From assembly GCA_003507655.1 (NCBI GenBank), contig DNUZ01000009.1:39832-101538 (forward strand): a DNA stretch of 61,707 nt. The letters run 5' to 3'. Of this stretch, positions 50,614-59,635 are shown in pieces; the stretch's first letter is position 1, and each line of letters begins with the position of its first letter. The position numbers and the translations under genes were made by a program. The notes beneath the pieces were generated by a model that saw only the letters and a list, made by a program, of their open reading frames with translations, searched no databases and was not told the origin of the DNA. The stretch is from Lachnospiraceae bacterium. GTDB lineage: Bacteria > Bacillota > Clostridia > Lachnospirales > Lachnospiraceae.

Positions 50614-51279
50614 CTAAACATGAAATCTTCTCTTCAATTCCGCTCTCGCACGGCTTCCGCCAATGATAAAGGTGCCGAGGAACAAAAATACCGAAACAGC
50701 AAGTGCGATCTCACTTAAAAATGGTTTTGTAATGACATCCTTCTTCCATAAAATGATCGGAAAGATACTGCACAAAATGCAAAAAAGCTGAAACAGCAGA
50801 TAACTCGGCCAGTTCCTCCAGTTGACGATCATCAAAAGTATGATCGCCACATTCAGCATGATCACGCCTGCCGGCAGGACATAGTTCAAAGACCAGCCAC
50901 GATAACCGGCCACTTCATCAATCAGAAAGAGCAGTCCGATACTGAATATCGTCAAAAGAATAATCTTACTGCGGTAGCCTGCATCGTTTTGGATTCCGAT
51001 CTTCATAATCAGATAAATGTAAATAAATACTCCTGCCGTAATCGCACTCCACCAGATTCCCTTATGATGGTTTACATTGATGAATACCAACAGTGCCTCT
51101 GCCATAACGGCTAAAAATACATAGATACGGATGATCAGTGCAAAACGTTTTTCCCGGATTCCCACATCAGGATATGCCGCTTCTCTTTCGCTTCCGTCCT
51201 GTTCCACCACACAATGGCACAGCGGGCAGACTCCGGTACGGTCTAAAATCTCTATTTTACAATTTCTGCATTTACTCAT
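50614..51279 (-). CDS. Zinc-ribbon multi-pass membrane protein, DUF6320-like
   Basis: 221 residues. The first 25 residues form a zinc ribbon (CRNCKIEILDRTGVCPLCHC: two CxxC pairs), followed by six membrane helices (~50-205, with GWSLNYVLPAGVIMLNVAII and LFQLFCILCSIFPIILW). I recognise the arrangement as DUF6320; function is not known. ATG 51279 overlaps the stop of the upstream gene by 8 bases, so the two are coupled. Confidence 0.8.
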   Translation of the reverse strand: MSKCRNCKIEILDRTGVCPLCHCVVEQDGSEREAAYPDVGIREKRFALIIRIYVFLAVMAEALLVFINVNHHKGIWWSAITAGVFIYIYLIMKIGIQNDAGYRSKIILLTIFSIGLLFLIDEVAGYRGWSLNYVLPAGVIMLNVAIILLMIVNWRNWPSYLLFQLFCILCSIFPIILWKKDVITKPFLSEIALAVSVFLFLGTFIIGGSRARAELKRRFHV

Positions 51280-52564
51280 AACACACACCATTACTTTCTA
51301 TCGAAACATCCAGTCCATCGGACGCTAACTTTCTAAAAAAAGCTTTCTGTACGGAAGTATCTTTTAAAATAAAACTAAACGTAAACACCAGTGTATCCTT
51401 GTAAGAACAGATCGTTCCTTTTAAGTTCTGCCCTTTGGACATCGCAAGATAGGCATGAAATCCCTCTATATATGGCTCATATTCCTCCCGCACGGAAATA
51501 TTTCCTATATTGGTAATGGTAGAAGTATTTGCCAGTGCCGCCGATGTATAGACCGAACGAATGGCAAGTTTTTTCAATACCAACGGGACTGCCCTTGCGA
51601 TCAATATCTTTTCGTTGGATACATTATAAGAAAAAATATCCTCTAAATGCTCTTTATTGATCTGTGACCGCAGACTCTCACACACGATCTTTAGTACCTC
51701 TTCAAAGGTATAGGTTTCCTTTTTGGCTTCAAATTCTGCCGAGACCATTGCAAAAAAATTCTTTGTCGTCACAGAGTTAAAAAACGGACGCAGATTGACC
51801 GGAACGGCGACACGGACCGGACGTTTCTCCGGCATCCCATGCATATACTCCGTATAAATACTCCAGATAAAGACACTGACTAAATATTCATTGATACTTG
51901 CTCCCATCTTCTTACAGACACTTTTTAGCTGTGGGATATTCAAATATCCGTGTATTACGCCAAACTCCGGCTCTTTGAATTTTTCTCCTTTGAGCAGATA
52001 TGCCTTCTGGGTCTTATAAATCTTCTGGCTGCTCTTTCTGTAATTCTTGATAAAACTATCCTCTGTATTTAACGAAGTCTCACTGCAAAGAGCATCGCCT
52101 CCCACCTGCTCACGAAGTTTCGGATGAGCCAGACGCAGATATTGATAAGTCAGCTCCCGTAAAAAATTGATACCGCCCATTCCATCGGTCAGCACATGGA
52201 AAACTTCTAAATTGATCCGCTTCTTATAATAAGTTACCCAGAACAGATAACTCCGATTCTTGTTCTGTACAATGTAACGGCATGGATAGGTTTCCTCCTC
52301 ATGCACCCGCGGAGCCCTCTTTACATTTTCTTCAAAATAATACCAGAAAATTCCCTGCCGCAGCCGCACATGAAAAATTTCAAATTTCGGCAATACAATA
52401 TCCAATGCCTGCTGTAACAGATCCTGTTGTACTTCTTCTTTTAAGACAACACTGATCCGATACACATTCGTCATCTCACTTCCGGCAATGACCGGAAATA
52501 CATGTGCTGTATTGTCTAATTTATCCCATCTTAATGTTCCCTGTTTTTCTTCGGTTCTTTTCAT
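51272..52564 (-). CDS. Condensation/acetyltransferase-like protein with HxxxDG motif
   Basis: 430 residues. The active-site motif HVLTDGMGG (~123-131) and an early NVYRISVVLKEEV strand, plus PVRVAVPVNLRPFF (~255) are shared by CoA-dependent acyltransferases: nonribosomal-peptide condensation domains, polyketide-associated PapA proteins and alcohol acetyltransferases. No carrier-protein gene is nearby, so ester or amide formation with a free acyl-CoA acceptor is more likely than NRPS work. First gene of the operon condensation-DUF6320-esterase-deacetylase. Its substrate is unknown. Confidence 0.78.
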   Translation of the reverse strand: MKRTEEKQGTLRWDKLDNTAHVFPVIAGSEMTNVYRISVVLKEEVQQDLLQQALDIVLPKFEIFHVRLRQGIFWYYFEENVKRAPRVHEEETYPCRYIVQNKNRSYLFWVTYYKKRINLEVFHVLTDGMGGINFLRELTYQYLRLAHPKLREQVGGDALCSETSLNTEDSFIKNYRKSSQKIYKTQKAYLLKGEKFKEPEFGVIHGYLNIPQLKSVCKKMGASINEYLVSVFIWSIYTEYMHGMPEKRPVRVAVPVNLRPFFNSVTTKNFFAMVSAEFEAKKETYTFEEVLKIVCESLRSQINKEHLEDIFSYNVSNEKILIARAVPLVLKKLAIRSVYTSAALANTSTITNIGNISVREEYEPYIEGFHAYLAMSKGQNLKGTICSYKDTLVFTFSFILKDTSVQKAFFRKLASDGLDVSIESNGVCYE

Positions 52565-52656
52565 ACCGTCCCCTTTTCTGTGTTTTTTCTTTCTATAGTA
52601 GTATAAGAGTATTTTCCCCCTGTGTAAAGGGTAGTTTTGGGTATTTCCTATAGAGC

Positions 52657-52687
52657 AAAAAAAGAGGGAAAGTACAACCTTCCCTCT
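52657..52687 (-). terminator. Terminator of the amino-acid ABC operon
   Basis: AGAGGGAAAG / CTTCCCTCT stem (52663-52687), followed on the minus strand by seven T, ~30 bases beyond the ATPase stop. Confidence 0.88.
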
Positions 52688-52716
52688 AATGCAAACTATA
52701 TTTGTGAATTCGATTT

Positions 52717-53406
52717 TTATCCCTGCATAAATCTTGCCAAAAACTGTCTGGTCCGTTCTTCCTTCGGGTGTTCGATGACTTCCTTTGGATCACCCTGCTC
52801 AATGATATATCCGCCATCCATAAAGATCACACGGTCTGCTACATCCCTTGCAAAGCTCATCTCATGTGTCACGATCACCATGGTCATTTTTTCTTCCGCA
52901 AGTTCACGGATTACTTTTAAAATCTCTCCGGTCAGTTCCGGATCTAATGCACTTGTCGGTTCATCAAAAAACAGAATTGACGGTTTTAATGCAAGTGCTC
53001 TTGCAATGGCTACCCTCTGCTGCTGTCCCCCTGAAAGCTGGCACGGATAGACATCTGCTTTGTCCCCTAAGCCCATTTTCTCCAAAAGACGTCTTGCTTC
53101 TTTTTCTGCTTCTTTTTTACTCTGCTTCTGGACACTGACTGGCGCATCCATAATATTTTTCAACACCGAATAGTGTGGAAACAGATTAAAATTCTGAAAT
53201 ACCAGTCCGTAACTTCCTTCATAATGGATCGTTCCGCTGTCTGCCTGCTCTAAGCCTGTGCAGCAACGCAGCAGCGTAGATTTTCCGGAACCGGACGGAC
53301 CGATGATCGCAACGACTTCTCCTTCTTCTACCCCAAGAGAAATGTCATGCAGTACATCGAGGTCTTCAAAACTTTTCTTTAAATTCTCTATCTCTAATAA
53401 CTTCAT
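52717..53406 (-). CDS. Polar amino-acid ABC transporter ATP-binding protein
   Basis: 229 residues; GlnQ/HisP family. Walker A GPSGSGKSTLL (~34), signature LSGGQQQRVAIARA (~130), Walker B SILFFDEPTSALDPE (~150), H-loop IVTHEMSFAR (~186). It is slightly shorter than usual (~240), as the segment around Walker A to Q-loop (GTIHYEGSYGLVFQNFNLFP) is compact. Last gene of the importer operon, 10 bases after the permease. Confidence 0.95.
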   Translation of the reverse strand: MKLLEIENLKKSFEDLDVLHDISLGVEEGEVVAIIGPSGSGKSTLLRCCTGLEQADSGTIHYEGSYGLVFQNFNLFPHYSVLKNIMDAPVSVQKQSKKEAEKEARRLLEKMGLGDKADVYPCQLSGGQQQRVAIARALALKPSILFFDEPTSALDPELTGEILKVIRELAEEKMTMVIVTHEMSFARDVADRVIFMDGGYIIEQGDPKEVIEHPKEERTRQFLARFMQG

Positions 53407-53416
53407 CGCATTTCTC

Positions 53417-54067
53417 CTACTGATAATAAGACAGGCGTTTTTCTAAATATTCCATGCCTACCGCTACGATCAGATTAAATATGTAATAAAACAGTCCCGC
53501 TACAAACAATGGTACGATCGTGGTCTGTGCCGCTGCGATCTGTTTTGCGATCGTAAACATCTCTGCATATGCCAATACAAATGCCAGTGAAGTGTCTTTG
53601 ACCAGTGTGATAACTTCATTTGTCACCGGCGGCAGCACCCTTTTTACCATTTGTGGAAAAATAATCTTCCAAAATGTCTGGACTCTGGAATATCCAAGGA
53701 CTTTTGCTGCCTCACGCTGTCCTACCGGGATCGACTGGATACCGGAGCGGTAAATCTCTGCAAAATACGCCGCATAGTTGATACTGAATCCGATGATCGT
53801 TGCATAGAACCGGTACTCGGTGGAAATATTCTGCCGGAATACATAATACGGTCCGAAATAAACCACTAAAAGCTGTAACATCAGCGGTGTTCCACGCATA
53901 ATGGATATATAAAATTTTGTGATCCATTGAAGCGGTTTTATCTTAGACATTCTCGCAAATGCCACTAAAAGTCCCAATGGAAGAGAAAACAGCAACGTCA
54001 GCACAAATATGGAAACAGATGCCCCCATACCCGGTAAAAGCTGACGAAACATGATATCAAATGCCAT
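53417..54067 (-). CDS. Polar amino-acid ABC transporter permease (HisM/GlnP family)
   Basis: 216 residues with five helices and the EAA loop GIQSIPVGQREAAKVLGYSR (~125-144). The PLMLQLLVVYFGPYYVF and SINYAAYFAEIYRSG segments are typical of the His/Glu/Gln-type importers. Works as a homodimer with the ATPase downstream and the binding protein upstream. Confidence 0.95.
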   Translation of the reverse strand: MAFDIMFRQLLPGMGASVSIFVLTLLFSLPLGLLVAFARMSKIKPLQWITKFYISIMRGTPLMLQLLVVYFGPYYVFRQNISTEYRFYATIIGFSINYAAYFAEIYRSGIQSIPVGQREAAKVLGYSRVQTFWKIIFPQMVKRVLPPVTNEVITLVKDTSLAFVLAYAEMFTIAKQIAAAQTTIVPLFVAGLFYYIFNLIVAVGMEYLEKRLSYYQ

Positions 54068-54078
54068 TTCTTTGCTCC

Positions 54079-54933
54079 TTACTTACCAAGACATACCATA
54101 TCTGATAAATCCCATTTTTTTGCGATATCATCAAATGTACCGTCTTTTACCATCTCATCTAATGTACTCTGTACCTGATCTCTTAACTCTTCATTTCCAA
54201 GTTTGAAACCAACTGCATACTGCTCTGTACGGATCTTATCATCTAACATTGCAAATCCTGTTCTGGATTCTAACTGATAATCTGCCACACCGATATCTAC
54301 TACGATCGCATCTACGGCTCCTGCCTCAAGGTTCATAAATGCTGTGTTATAATCTGCTACCTGCTGTAAGTCTGAAAAACTTGCTGCTAATTTTAAGTTT
54401 TCTTCGTTGTCCTCTTCGTCTGTCAATGCTGCAAGTCCTGAAGAATCTGCCTGTACTGCTACGACTTTCCCTGCTAAATCCTCTTTTTTCTCAATTCCTG
54501 AACCCTCTTTTACTACTACAACAATAGAGTTATCTACATATGGTTTTGACCATGTGTAGTCATCCTCACGTCCTGTGATCGTAAATCCGTTCCAGATACA
54601 GTCGATGGAACCTGAATTTAACTCCATATCTTTAGAATCCCAGTCGATTGGCTGTTTTACAAGTTCCCAGCCATTACGGGCACATACTTCCTGTGCTAAA
54701 TCCAAGTCAAATCCTACATATTCGCCATTGTCATCTTTATATCCGTATGGAGGATATTCTGCATCAAATCCAACGATAAACTGTTTATCGGAATTTTCCT
54801 TATCCTTAGAATCCTCTGTCTTTGTCTCTTTCTTTGCAGATGTATCTGCGTCTTTACTGCTTCCGCAGCCTGCCATTGTAAATACCATTGCCGCTGCCAT
54901 AAGCACTGCTGCAAATCCGGTTGCTCTTTTCAT
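54079..54933 (-). CDS. Amino-acid ABC transporter substrate-binding lipoprotein
   Basis: 284 residues. Lipobox LMAAAMVFTMAGC (~10-22) then a Lys/Asp-rich linker, and a bacterial extracellular solute-binding family 3 domain (FIVGFDAEYPPYGYKDDNGE, then DLDLAQEVCARNGW). The pocket residues in DAEYPPY and SGSIDCIWNGFTITGRE resemble cystine/polar amino-acid binding proteins; exact ligand unknown. ATG 54933 follows AAGGAGGA; an ATG seven codons earlier does not. Confidence 0.93.
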   Translation of the reverse strand: MKRATGFAAVLMAAAMVFTMAGCGSSKDADTSAKKETKTEDSKDKENSDKQFIVGFDAEYPPYGYKDDNGEYVGFDLDLAQEVCARNGWELVKQPIDWDSKDMELNSGSIDCIWNGFTITGREDDYTWSKPYVDNSIVVVVKEGSGIEKKEDLAGKVVAVQADSSGLAALTDEEDNEENLKLAASFSDLQQVADYNTAFMNLEAGAVDAIVVDIGVADYQLESRTGFAMLDDKIRTEQYAVGFKLGNEELRDQVQSTLDEMVKDGTFDDIAKKWDLSDMVCLGK

Positions 54934-54969
54934 AAAAAAATCCTCCTTTTTCATTCACTGTACTTTAGT

Positions 54970-54998
54970 ATACTACCATGATAAAACAGTAATGTAAA
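54970..54998 (-). promoter_or_regulatory. Promoter of the amino-acid ABC operon
   Basis: TTTACA (54993-54998), 17 bases, TAGTAT (54970-54975), 37 bases upstream of the lipoprotein ATG. No T-box or SAM riboswitch motif is visible in the short leader. Confidence 0.65.
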
Positions 54999-55178
54999 GG
55001 AAGATTTTAAGGATTTTTGTAATATGTTAAGATTCTAAAATGATCGCAACGGTCAGGCTCTGTCCATCCTCACTGTATGCCCTGATTCTCCGCTAACATC
55101 TGCGTCAATTCATCTGCATGCTCTATGATATGAAAATAATTAGTCAGATTGACCCTTCCTCTCCTCTGTGATTAACAA

Positions 55179-55224
55179 TAAAACTCTGAGCCCCATCCAC
55201 TTCCTTCTGTGGATGAGGCTCAGT
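55179..55224 (-). terminator. Terminator of the LPXTG-like surface-protein gene
   Basis: ACTGAGCCTCATCCAC / GTGGATGGGGCTCAGA stem (G-U pair included) with an 8-base loop, followed by GTTTTATT on the minus strand, ~50 bases past the stop. Confidence 0.88.
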
Positions 55225-55272
55225 TTGTGTTTCCTATGAACTCTTTGTATTAATACTTCTTATTCTTACTTC

Positions 55273-58200
55273 CTACTGACATTTCTTTCTCTTTTTATCG
55301 GCTGCTATAACTCCTGCCATTCCTGCTACAGAAACACACAATATTCCTGCCCAGAGTATCGGCTGGAAGGTATCACCGGTCTTCGGTGCCTTTACCTGTG
55401 TATTGGTTGTGCTGTTGTTTGTTCCATTGCCCGATGTGTTCGTATTTGTATCCGGTTTTTTATTATCGGAAGGATTCTTAGTATCAGAATTATCCTTCTT
55501 TGCAATCGTCAGACTGGTAGTTGCATAGCCGTCCGTAAATTTGAATTTTACGGTATGCTTTCCTACGGATAAAGTATTCACAAAATCTTTTTTGAATTTT
55601 ACATAAGTAGAACCGCTCCATGTCGTATAGTTCTTGCTGTCTACAGTCTTACCATCAATTTCAATTCCATTAAAATTCTTATACTTACCGTCTGCACGCA
55701 TGGTCAGACTTCCGTCCTTATCAATGGTATGGGTAGCATCTGCTCCCTCGATCACCTTATATTTCTTCTGTGTAGGCTTCTCCGGGTTGGTTGGTTTTTC
55801 CGGGTCTGGTTTCGTTGGGTTCTCCGGATCCGGTTTCGTTGGTTTTTCCGGGTCCGGCTTGGTCGGATTCTCCGGATCTGGTTTTGTTGGATTCTCCGGG
55901 TTACTTGGTGTCAGTTTTGGAATGCTGGCACTGTCTACCACTGTTCCACATACCGTACACTCCTTATGTCTGCTTCCTTCTTTCGTGGAAGTAGGTAATT
56001 TGTCGATGATCCAGTCACTCTTGGTATGTCCGTTATTTACGGTAATGGATACGGTAGTCCTGTTCCCTGCTTTGTCTACTGCTTCTATTTTCTGTTTTCC
56101 GCTCTTTGGAGAGACCGTAAACTTATCATCCTTTAAAGTTACTTTTTTGCCGTCTAATTTTACGGTATCTAAGTCCTTGTCGGTAACGGTTACTGTCACC
56201 TTACTGCAATAGGTCTTTCCGTTCGTAACACCGGTAATCTCTGGTGCTGTTGTGTCCGTAGAATTGATCGTAATCTTTGCAATTGTATTTTCTACGAACT
56301 GATAGTTTGCAGTTGCCTTTCCACCGCTGTAAGTTACTTCAAAATTCTTAACATTGGTATCATTTGTATTCACGGTTCCTTTTACTTTGGCAGTTGGTTT
56401 TTGGAATCCTGCAATACTGTTCTCATCCTCGCCATCTGCAAATCCATCTACTCTGACGGTAAGTGCCGGCATTGCATCACCTCTGTCGATCACAACATCC
56501 GCAACGGATACTAACAGTTTTCTCGGTTCAATGGTAAATGTCCAGCTGCTGTCTGTCAGACCGGAAGCTGCAAGATAATTATCATTTTCTGCCACATTGA
56601 TCTTTGCGATATATGTTCCGGCATTGACCGGTGTGACTTTCTTTCCGTTCTGATAATATTCTACTGTGATATCTCCGCAGGAAGTCCCATTTTTTTTCGA
56701 TATTTCTGCTGCCTTTGCTTCCCCATTGTAAATCAGACTCTGTGGTGCTTTAAACTGAAAATCGGATGCTTTTAATGTAGCAGCTTCTTTTTTCAAAAAA
56801 AGCTCATTATTGTCTTCTTTTATTACGAAACCATCCTTATCACTGACAAATTTAGATACATCCGACTCTTTCAACACATAACCTTTACCATAGATATATC
56901 TGGCATCTCCTCCACCTATGGAAACAGGATAGGTTTCGAGAGCACTGGTAATACCTATCTTAGCATTTCCCGCTAAGGAACCTTCCACATATACATTTGA
57001 TCCGAAATCCGACAGATAAAGATTATTGGCTGTTCCTGTGGTATAGCGCTGTTCTGTTGTACTCCAGATACCGTCCTTATAATTGCCACTGATATTGATA
57101 TCACTGTTTAAAAGACATGCTCCACTTACCGGAACGAAAACACCGCCTCCGTTTCCACTTGTACTATTGCCGGTGATCGTACCTCCATACAGTCTCTCTA
57201 CATTATAGACACCGCCTCCGTTTCCTTTAGCAGTATTTCCACTGATGGTTCCACCGGTCATGCGGGCGGAACCACCTCCAAATTCATAGATTCCGCCTCC
57301 ATTGCCGGCAACTGTGTTACCACTGATAGTTCCACCAGCCATTTCAAAATATCCACCATTGCCAATCACATAAACCGTTCCGTTACTCTCGGATACATTA
57401 TTTCGGATCTCACTGCCTTCTTTCATAGTCACCGTACTATAATGATTTACATATATGGCTGCGCCTTCCTTTGCATGGTTATTCTCAATCACGGTACCAC
57501 TTTCTAAATTTACCAAAATACTCTTAGATTTAAGTGCCGGTGATGCAGTCTGTGTATTTCCGTCCTTATTTCCATCCACGATGATATTCTTCAATGTAAC
57601 GACATCTGACTTATGACCATTGGCACCATCAAAATCCAGTATTACATCTGTATGACTCTTACCCCGGATCAACTTTGATACATTGGATGCATCCGGACTC
57701 TGGATCGTCACTGCTCTTCTGACATATACCGTATCTGTGATCGTTATGTCATTCATGACATTGATAAGACTGATATATTGATTTTGGGCTGCCGCCTGCA
57801 GCTCAGTCAATGTCTTAACATTTGCAACACCTGTTGGCTCGATCCGTATGTATTTATAACCATTTAATACCGTATCCTTGGCTGCCTGTGTTCCCGGTGC
57901 AGCATCGCCGGTAAATACATTATAGTCTTCATAACCATACCCACTCTTATCTATACCGGAAGGAGACTCATAAGCAGCAGCACCTCCAAAAGCTGTCAGA
58001 ACAGCAGAGTTTTTCACATAAATACTCTGTTGTGCAAAAATACCTTTTCCCGTACTGCCATCGCCCGCTGCTTCAAGCTTCGTCCTGATCCCATCGATTT
58101 TCAGCACTCCTCCCGATGATATGGCCGTAGCACCACTTTTCGCCCGGACTTTCACTTCCACGCCATCTGAGACAGTCATACCGGAACCTGCCTGTATTGC

Positions 58201-58659
58201 CTCTTTTCCGTCGCTTTCCACTGTCAGACTGCCCGTTCCGCCACCATATCCGCCATAGCGGATCGTCAAATAGCCGGTTACCTCTATCGCTGTTTCATTC
58301 TGCGTGGCAGTCACGATATTCGTATTTGTTTCCTGATTGTTGCATACATATATGGTAAGATTTCCATTCGCTTTGATCGTATGTGCCTCTAAATTATTCA
58401 GCCAAAGCTCACCCGCCGTATCGTAATATGCACTATGGTCCTCATAAGTACCTGTTGCACCGCTATCAGCAGTATCACCATTTTTAAAATACTCATTACC
58501 GCCCGCATGCAATTCCACACCATCTACAAATACGCTCGCGGCATTCTCTGCTGCGGATATCTGCATTGACATTTGTGGCAGCATTGGTAATATTCCAAGT
58601 ACCAGCACTGTGCAAAGCAGCCAGGCAATCCCCTTTCTTATCTTATTTGTCTGCCTCAT
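55273..58659 (-). CDS. Large LPXTG-like cell-wall-anchored surface protein with beta-helix and proline-rich repeats
   Basis: 1128 residues. Signal peptide ~1-38 (GIAWLLCTVLVLGILPML). Residues ~290-520 form right-handed beta-helix-type repeats (GGTISGNT and GNGGGVYN units, also GGTITGNS). MBG-like Ig domains follow (~640-800: SLIYNGEAKAAEISK, GTYIAKINVAENDNYLAASG). Then a zinc-ribbon-like motif (KECTVCGTVV), a proline-rich tandem repeat (~945-985), a CBM_X2-like module (~995-1075) and the sorting signal APKTGD followed by a membrane helix and KKRKK. The variant first residue (A for L) occurs in sortase substrates of Lachnospiraceae. GGAGG precedes the ATG. Likely adhesin. Confidence 0.88.
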   Translation of the reverse strand: MRQTNKIRKGIAWLLCTVLVLGILPMLPQMSMQISAAENAASVFVDGVELHAGGNEYFKNGDTADSGATGTYEDHSAYYDTAGELWLNNLEAHTIKANGNLTIYVCNNQETNTNIVTATQNETAIEVTGYLTIRYGGYGGGTGSLTVESDGKEAIQAGSGMTVSDGVEVKVRAKSGATAISSGGVLKIDGIRTKLEAAGDGSTGKGIFAQQSIYVKNSAVLTAFGGAAAYESPSGIDKSGYGYEDYNVFTGDAAPGTQAAKDTVLNGYKYIRIEPTGVANVKTLTELQAAAQNQYISLINVMNDITITDTVYVRRAVTIQSPDASNVSKLIRGKSHTDVILDFDGANGHKSDVVTLKNIIVDGNKDGNTQTASPALKSKSILVNLESGTVIENNHAKEGAAIYVNHYSTVTMKEGSEIRNNVSESNGTVYVIGNGGYFEMAGGTISGNTVAGNGGGIYEFGGGSARMTGGTISGNTAKGNGGGVYNVERLYGGTITGNSTSGNGGGVFVPVSGACLLNSDINISGNYKDGIWSTTEQRYTTGTANNLYLSDFGSNVYVEGSLAGNAKIGITSALETYPVSIGGGDARYIYGKGYVLKESDVSKFVSDKDGFVIKEDNNELFLKKEAATLKASDFQFKAPQSLIYNGEAKAAEISKKNGTSCGDITVEYYQNGKKVTPVNAGTYIAKINVAENDNYLAASGLTDSSWTFTIEPRKLLVSVADVVIDRGDAMPALTVRVDGFADGEDENSIAGFQKPTAKVKGTVNTNDTNVKNFEVTYSGGKATANYQFVENTIAKITINSTDTTAPEITGVTNGKTYCSKVTVTVTDKDLDTVKLDGKKVTLKDDKFTVSPKSGKQKIEAVDKAGNRTTVSITVNNGHTKSDWIIDKLPTSTKEGSRHKECTVCGTVVDSASIPKLTPSNPENPTKPDPENPTKPDPEKPTKPDPENPTKPDPEKPTNPEKPTQKKYKVIEGADATHTIDKDGSLTMRADGKYKNFNGIEIDGKTVDSKNYTTWSGSTYVKFKKDFVNTLSVGKHTVKFKFTDGYATTSLTIAKKDNSDTKNPSDNKKPDTNTNTSGNGTNNSTTNTQVKAPKTGDTFQPILWAGILCVSVAGMAGVIAADKKRKKCQ
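55770..55890 (-). repeat. In-frame tandem repeat (Pro-rich linker of the surface protein)
   Basis: Repeating units of about 24 bases encode NPTKPDPE or KPTKPDPE several times in the surface-protein gene. It is a wall-spanning spacer; copy number may vary between strains. Confidence 0.9.
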
Positions 58660-58689
58660 GTGTTACCTCCTTACATCCATACTCCCAAA

Positions 58690-58745
58690 TTGACATAGTT
58701 TTACATTTTTTATATAATATATATTACACCGTACATCAGTGTACG
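58690..58745 (+). promoter_or_regulatory. MerR-gene promoter with palindromic operator
   Basis: TTGACA (58690-58695), 17 bases, TATAAT (58713-58718), then CGTACA-TCAG-TGTACG (58730-58745) at about +5 to +20. The intergenic space is shared with the divergent surface-protein gene (58659), whose leader contains the same palindrome, so one operator may affect both genes. Confidence 0.7.
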
Positions 58746-58789
58746 ATACAAGAGTTTTTTCTAAATTTTACAGCATTTTTGGAGGTTTT

Positions 58790-59563
58790 ATGAGTCAGAA
58801 AGAAGATCGTCTGATGTCTATCGGAGAAATTGCAAAATCCCTTGGCATCACACGAAGAATTATATTGAATTATGAAGAAAAAAATCTGTTGCAGGCAGAT
58901 GTAAAAGACGGGGCTACCGGCAACCGTTACTACCTGGCAGACTCCCTGACGAAGATACGGACGATCCGCGTACTGCAAAACCTCGGTCTGTCTTTGGATG
59001 ACATCCAGGCATATTACGACGGAACTACTGATATGGAGCCTATGATCGAGCGTTTAGAAAAGCTTCGTGATGAATTAAATCTCAATATTGAAAAACTAAA
59101 ACAGCGTGTAAAAAGCGACAATGACTTTGAACTCCATACGGTCACGATCCCGGAACAGACCATTTACCGCCGCACAATGCGTGCTGACACCGTAGAACAG
59201 AGAAAAGAACATTTACGGGATATTATCCCTGATGCTATGCGAAAATACGGCTCAGACACCAGCAAACGCATGTATTTTATTGAATATCCGTTAGATGACC
59301 CGAACCTGATTTCCTATTGTATTGCAGTCCCACCGCAGAGTGAGGGCGAATACATTCACAGACTGCCGGAAGAAAAAGCACTCTGCATTTTTTACCACGG
59401 CAGCTATGAATCGATCCCTGACATACGCGACAGACTGATTACATATGCGAAGGAACATGGATTTTCTTTAAAGGGAACCTGTCGGCATATCTATCTCGAA
59501 GGTCCCCCGGCACATACAGACCCGAGTAAGTTTATTACGCAGGTGGCTTTGTTGGTGGAGTGA
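58790..59563 (+). CDS. MerR-family regulator with GyrI-like effector domain (BmrR type)
   Basis: 257 residues. MerR helix-turn-helix and wing (~8-75: MSIGEIAKSLGITRRIILNY, then GNRYYLADSLTKIRTIRVLQ), a dimerisation coiled coil (~80-110, LEKLRDELNLNIEKLKQRV), and a GyrI-like ligand-binding domain (~115-255: TIPEQTIYRRTMRADTVEQR, ALCIFYHGSYESIPDI). Such regulators sense cationic or aromatic drugs and activate nearby genes. ATG 58790 follows GGAGGT. No exporter lies next to it; the divergent target is the LPXTG-like surface protein. Confidence 0.9.
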   Translation: MSQKEDRLMSIGEIAKSLGITRRIILNYEEKNLLQADVKDGATGNRYYLADSLTKIRTIRVLQNLGLSLDDIQAYYDGTTDMEPMIERLEKLRDELNLNIEKLKQRVKSDNDFELHTVTIPEQTIYRRTMRADTVEQRKEHLRDIIPDAMRKYGSDTSKRMYFIEYPLDDPNLISYCIAVPPQSEGEYIHRLPEEKALCIFYHGSYESIPDIRDRLITYAKEHGFSLKGTCRHIYLEGPPAHTDPSKFITQVALLVE

Positions 59564-59593
59564 GAATAAGGTATTGATAAATTTGTTTTCCGT

Positions 59594-59612
59594 GTATATA
59601 CTAAGTATATAC
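59594..59612 (+). promoter_or_regulatory. MazE-type operator
   Basis: GTATATAC-TAA-GTATATAC: each half is itself a palindrome, giving a symmetrical 19-bp site 24 bases before the mazE ATG. AbrB-fold MazE antitoxins repress their own promoter through such sites. Confidence 0.6.
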
Positions 59613-59635
59613 ATCTATCTGTAAGGAAGTTTTTT

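Larger units (their letters stand above)
54934..55272. other. Gap between importer and surface-protein genes
   Basis: It contains the importer promoter (54970-54998) and a strong terminator (55179-55224). In between, the minus strand has a 33-codon open stretch (55070-55171, with NLTNYFHIIEHADELTQML) that has no start codon and may be the tail of a lost gene. Nothing else is recognisable. Confidence 0.55.

Noticed and set aside
55770..55890. CRISPR-like tandem repeats
   Set aside because: Repeats are in frame, lack unique spacers and encode a Pro-rich linker; it is a protein repeat.
55634..56212. A 192-codon plus-strand frame opposite the proline-rich part of the surface protein
   Set aside because: It is the antisense of a low-complexity repeat (GFSGSGFVGFSGSG-like), has no ribosome site and lies wholly inside a well-supported gene.
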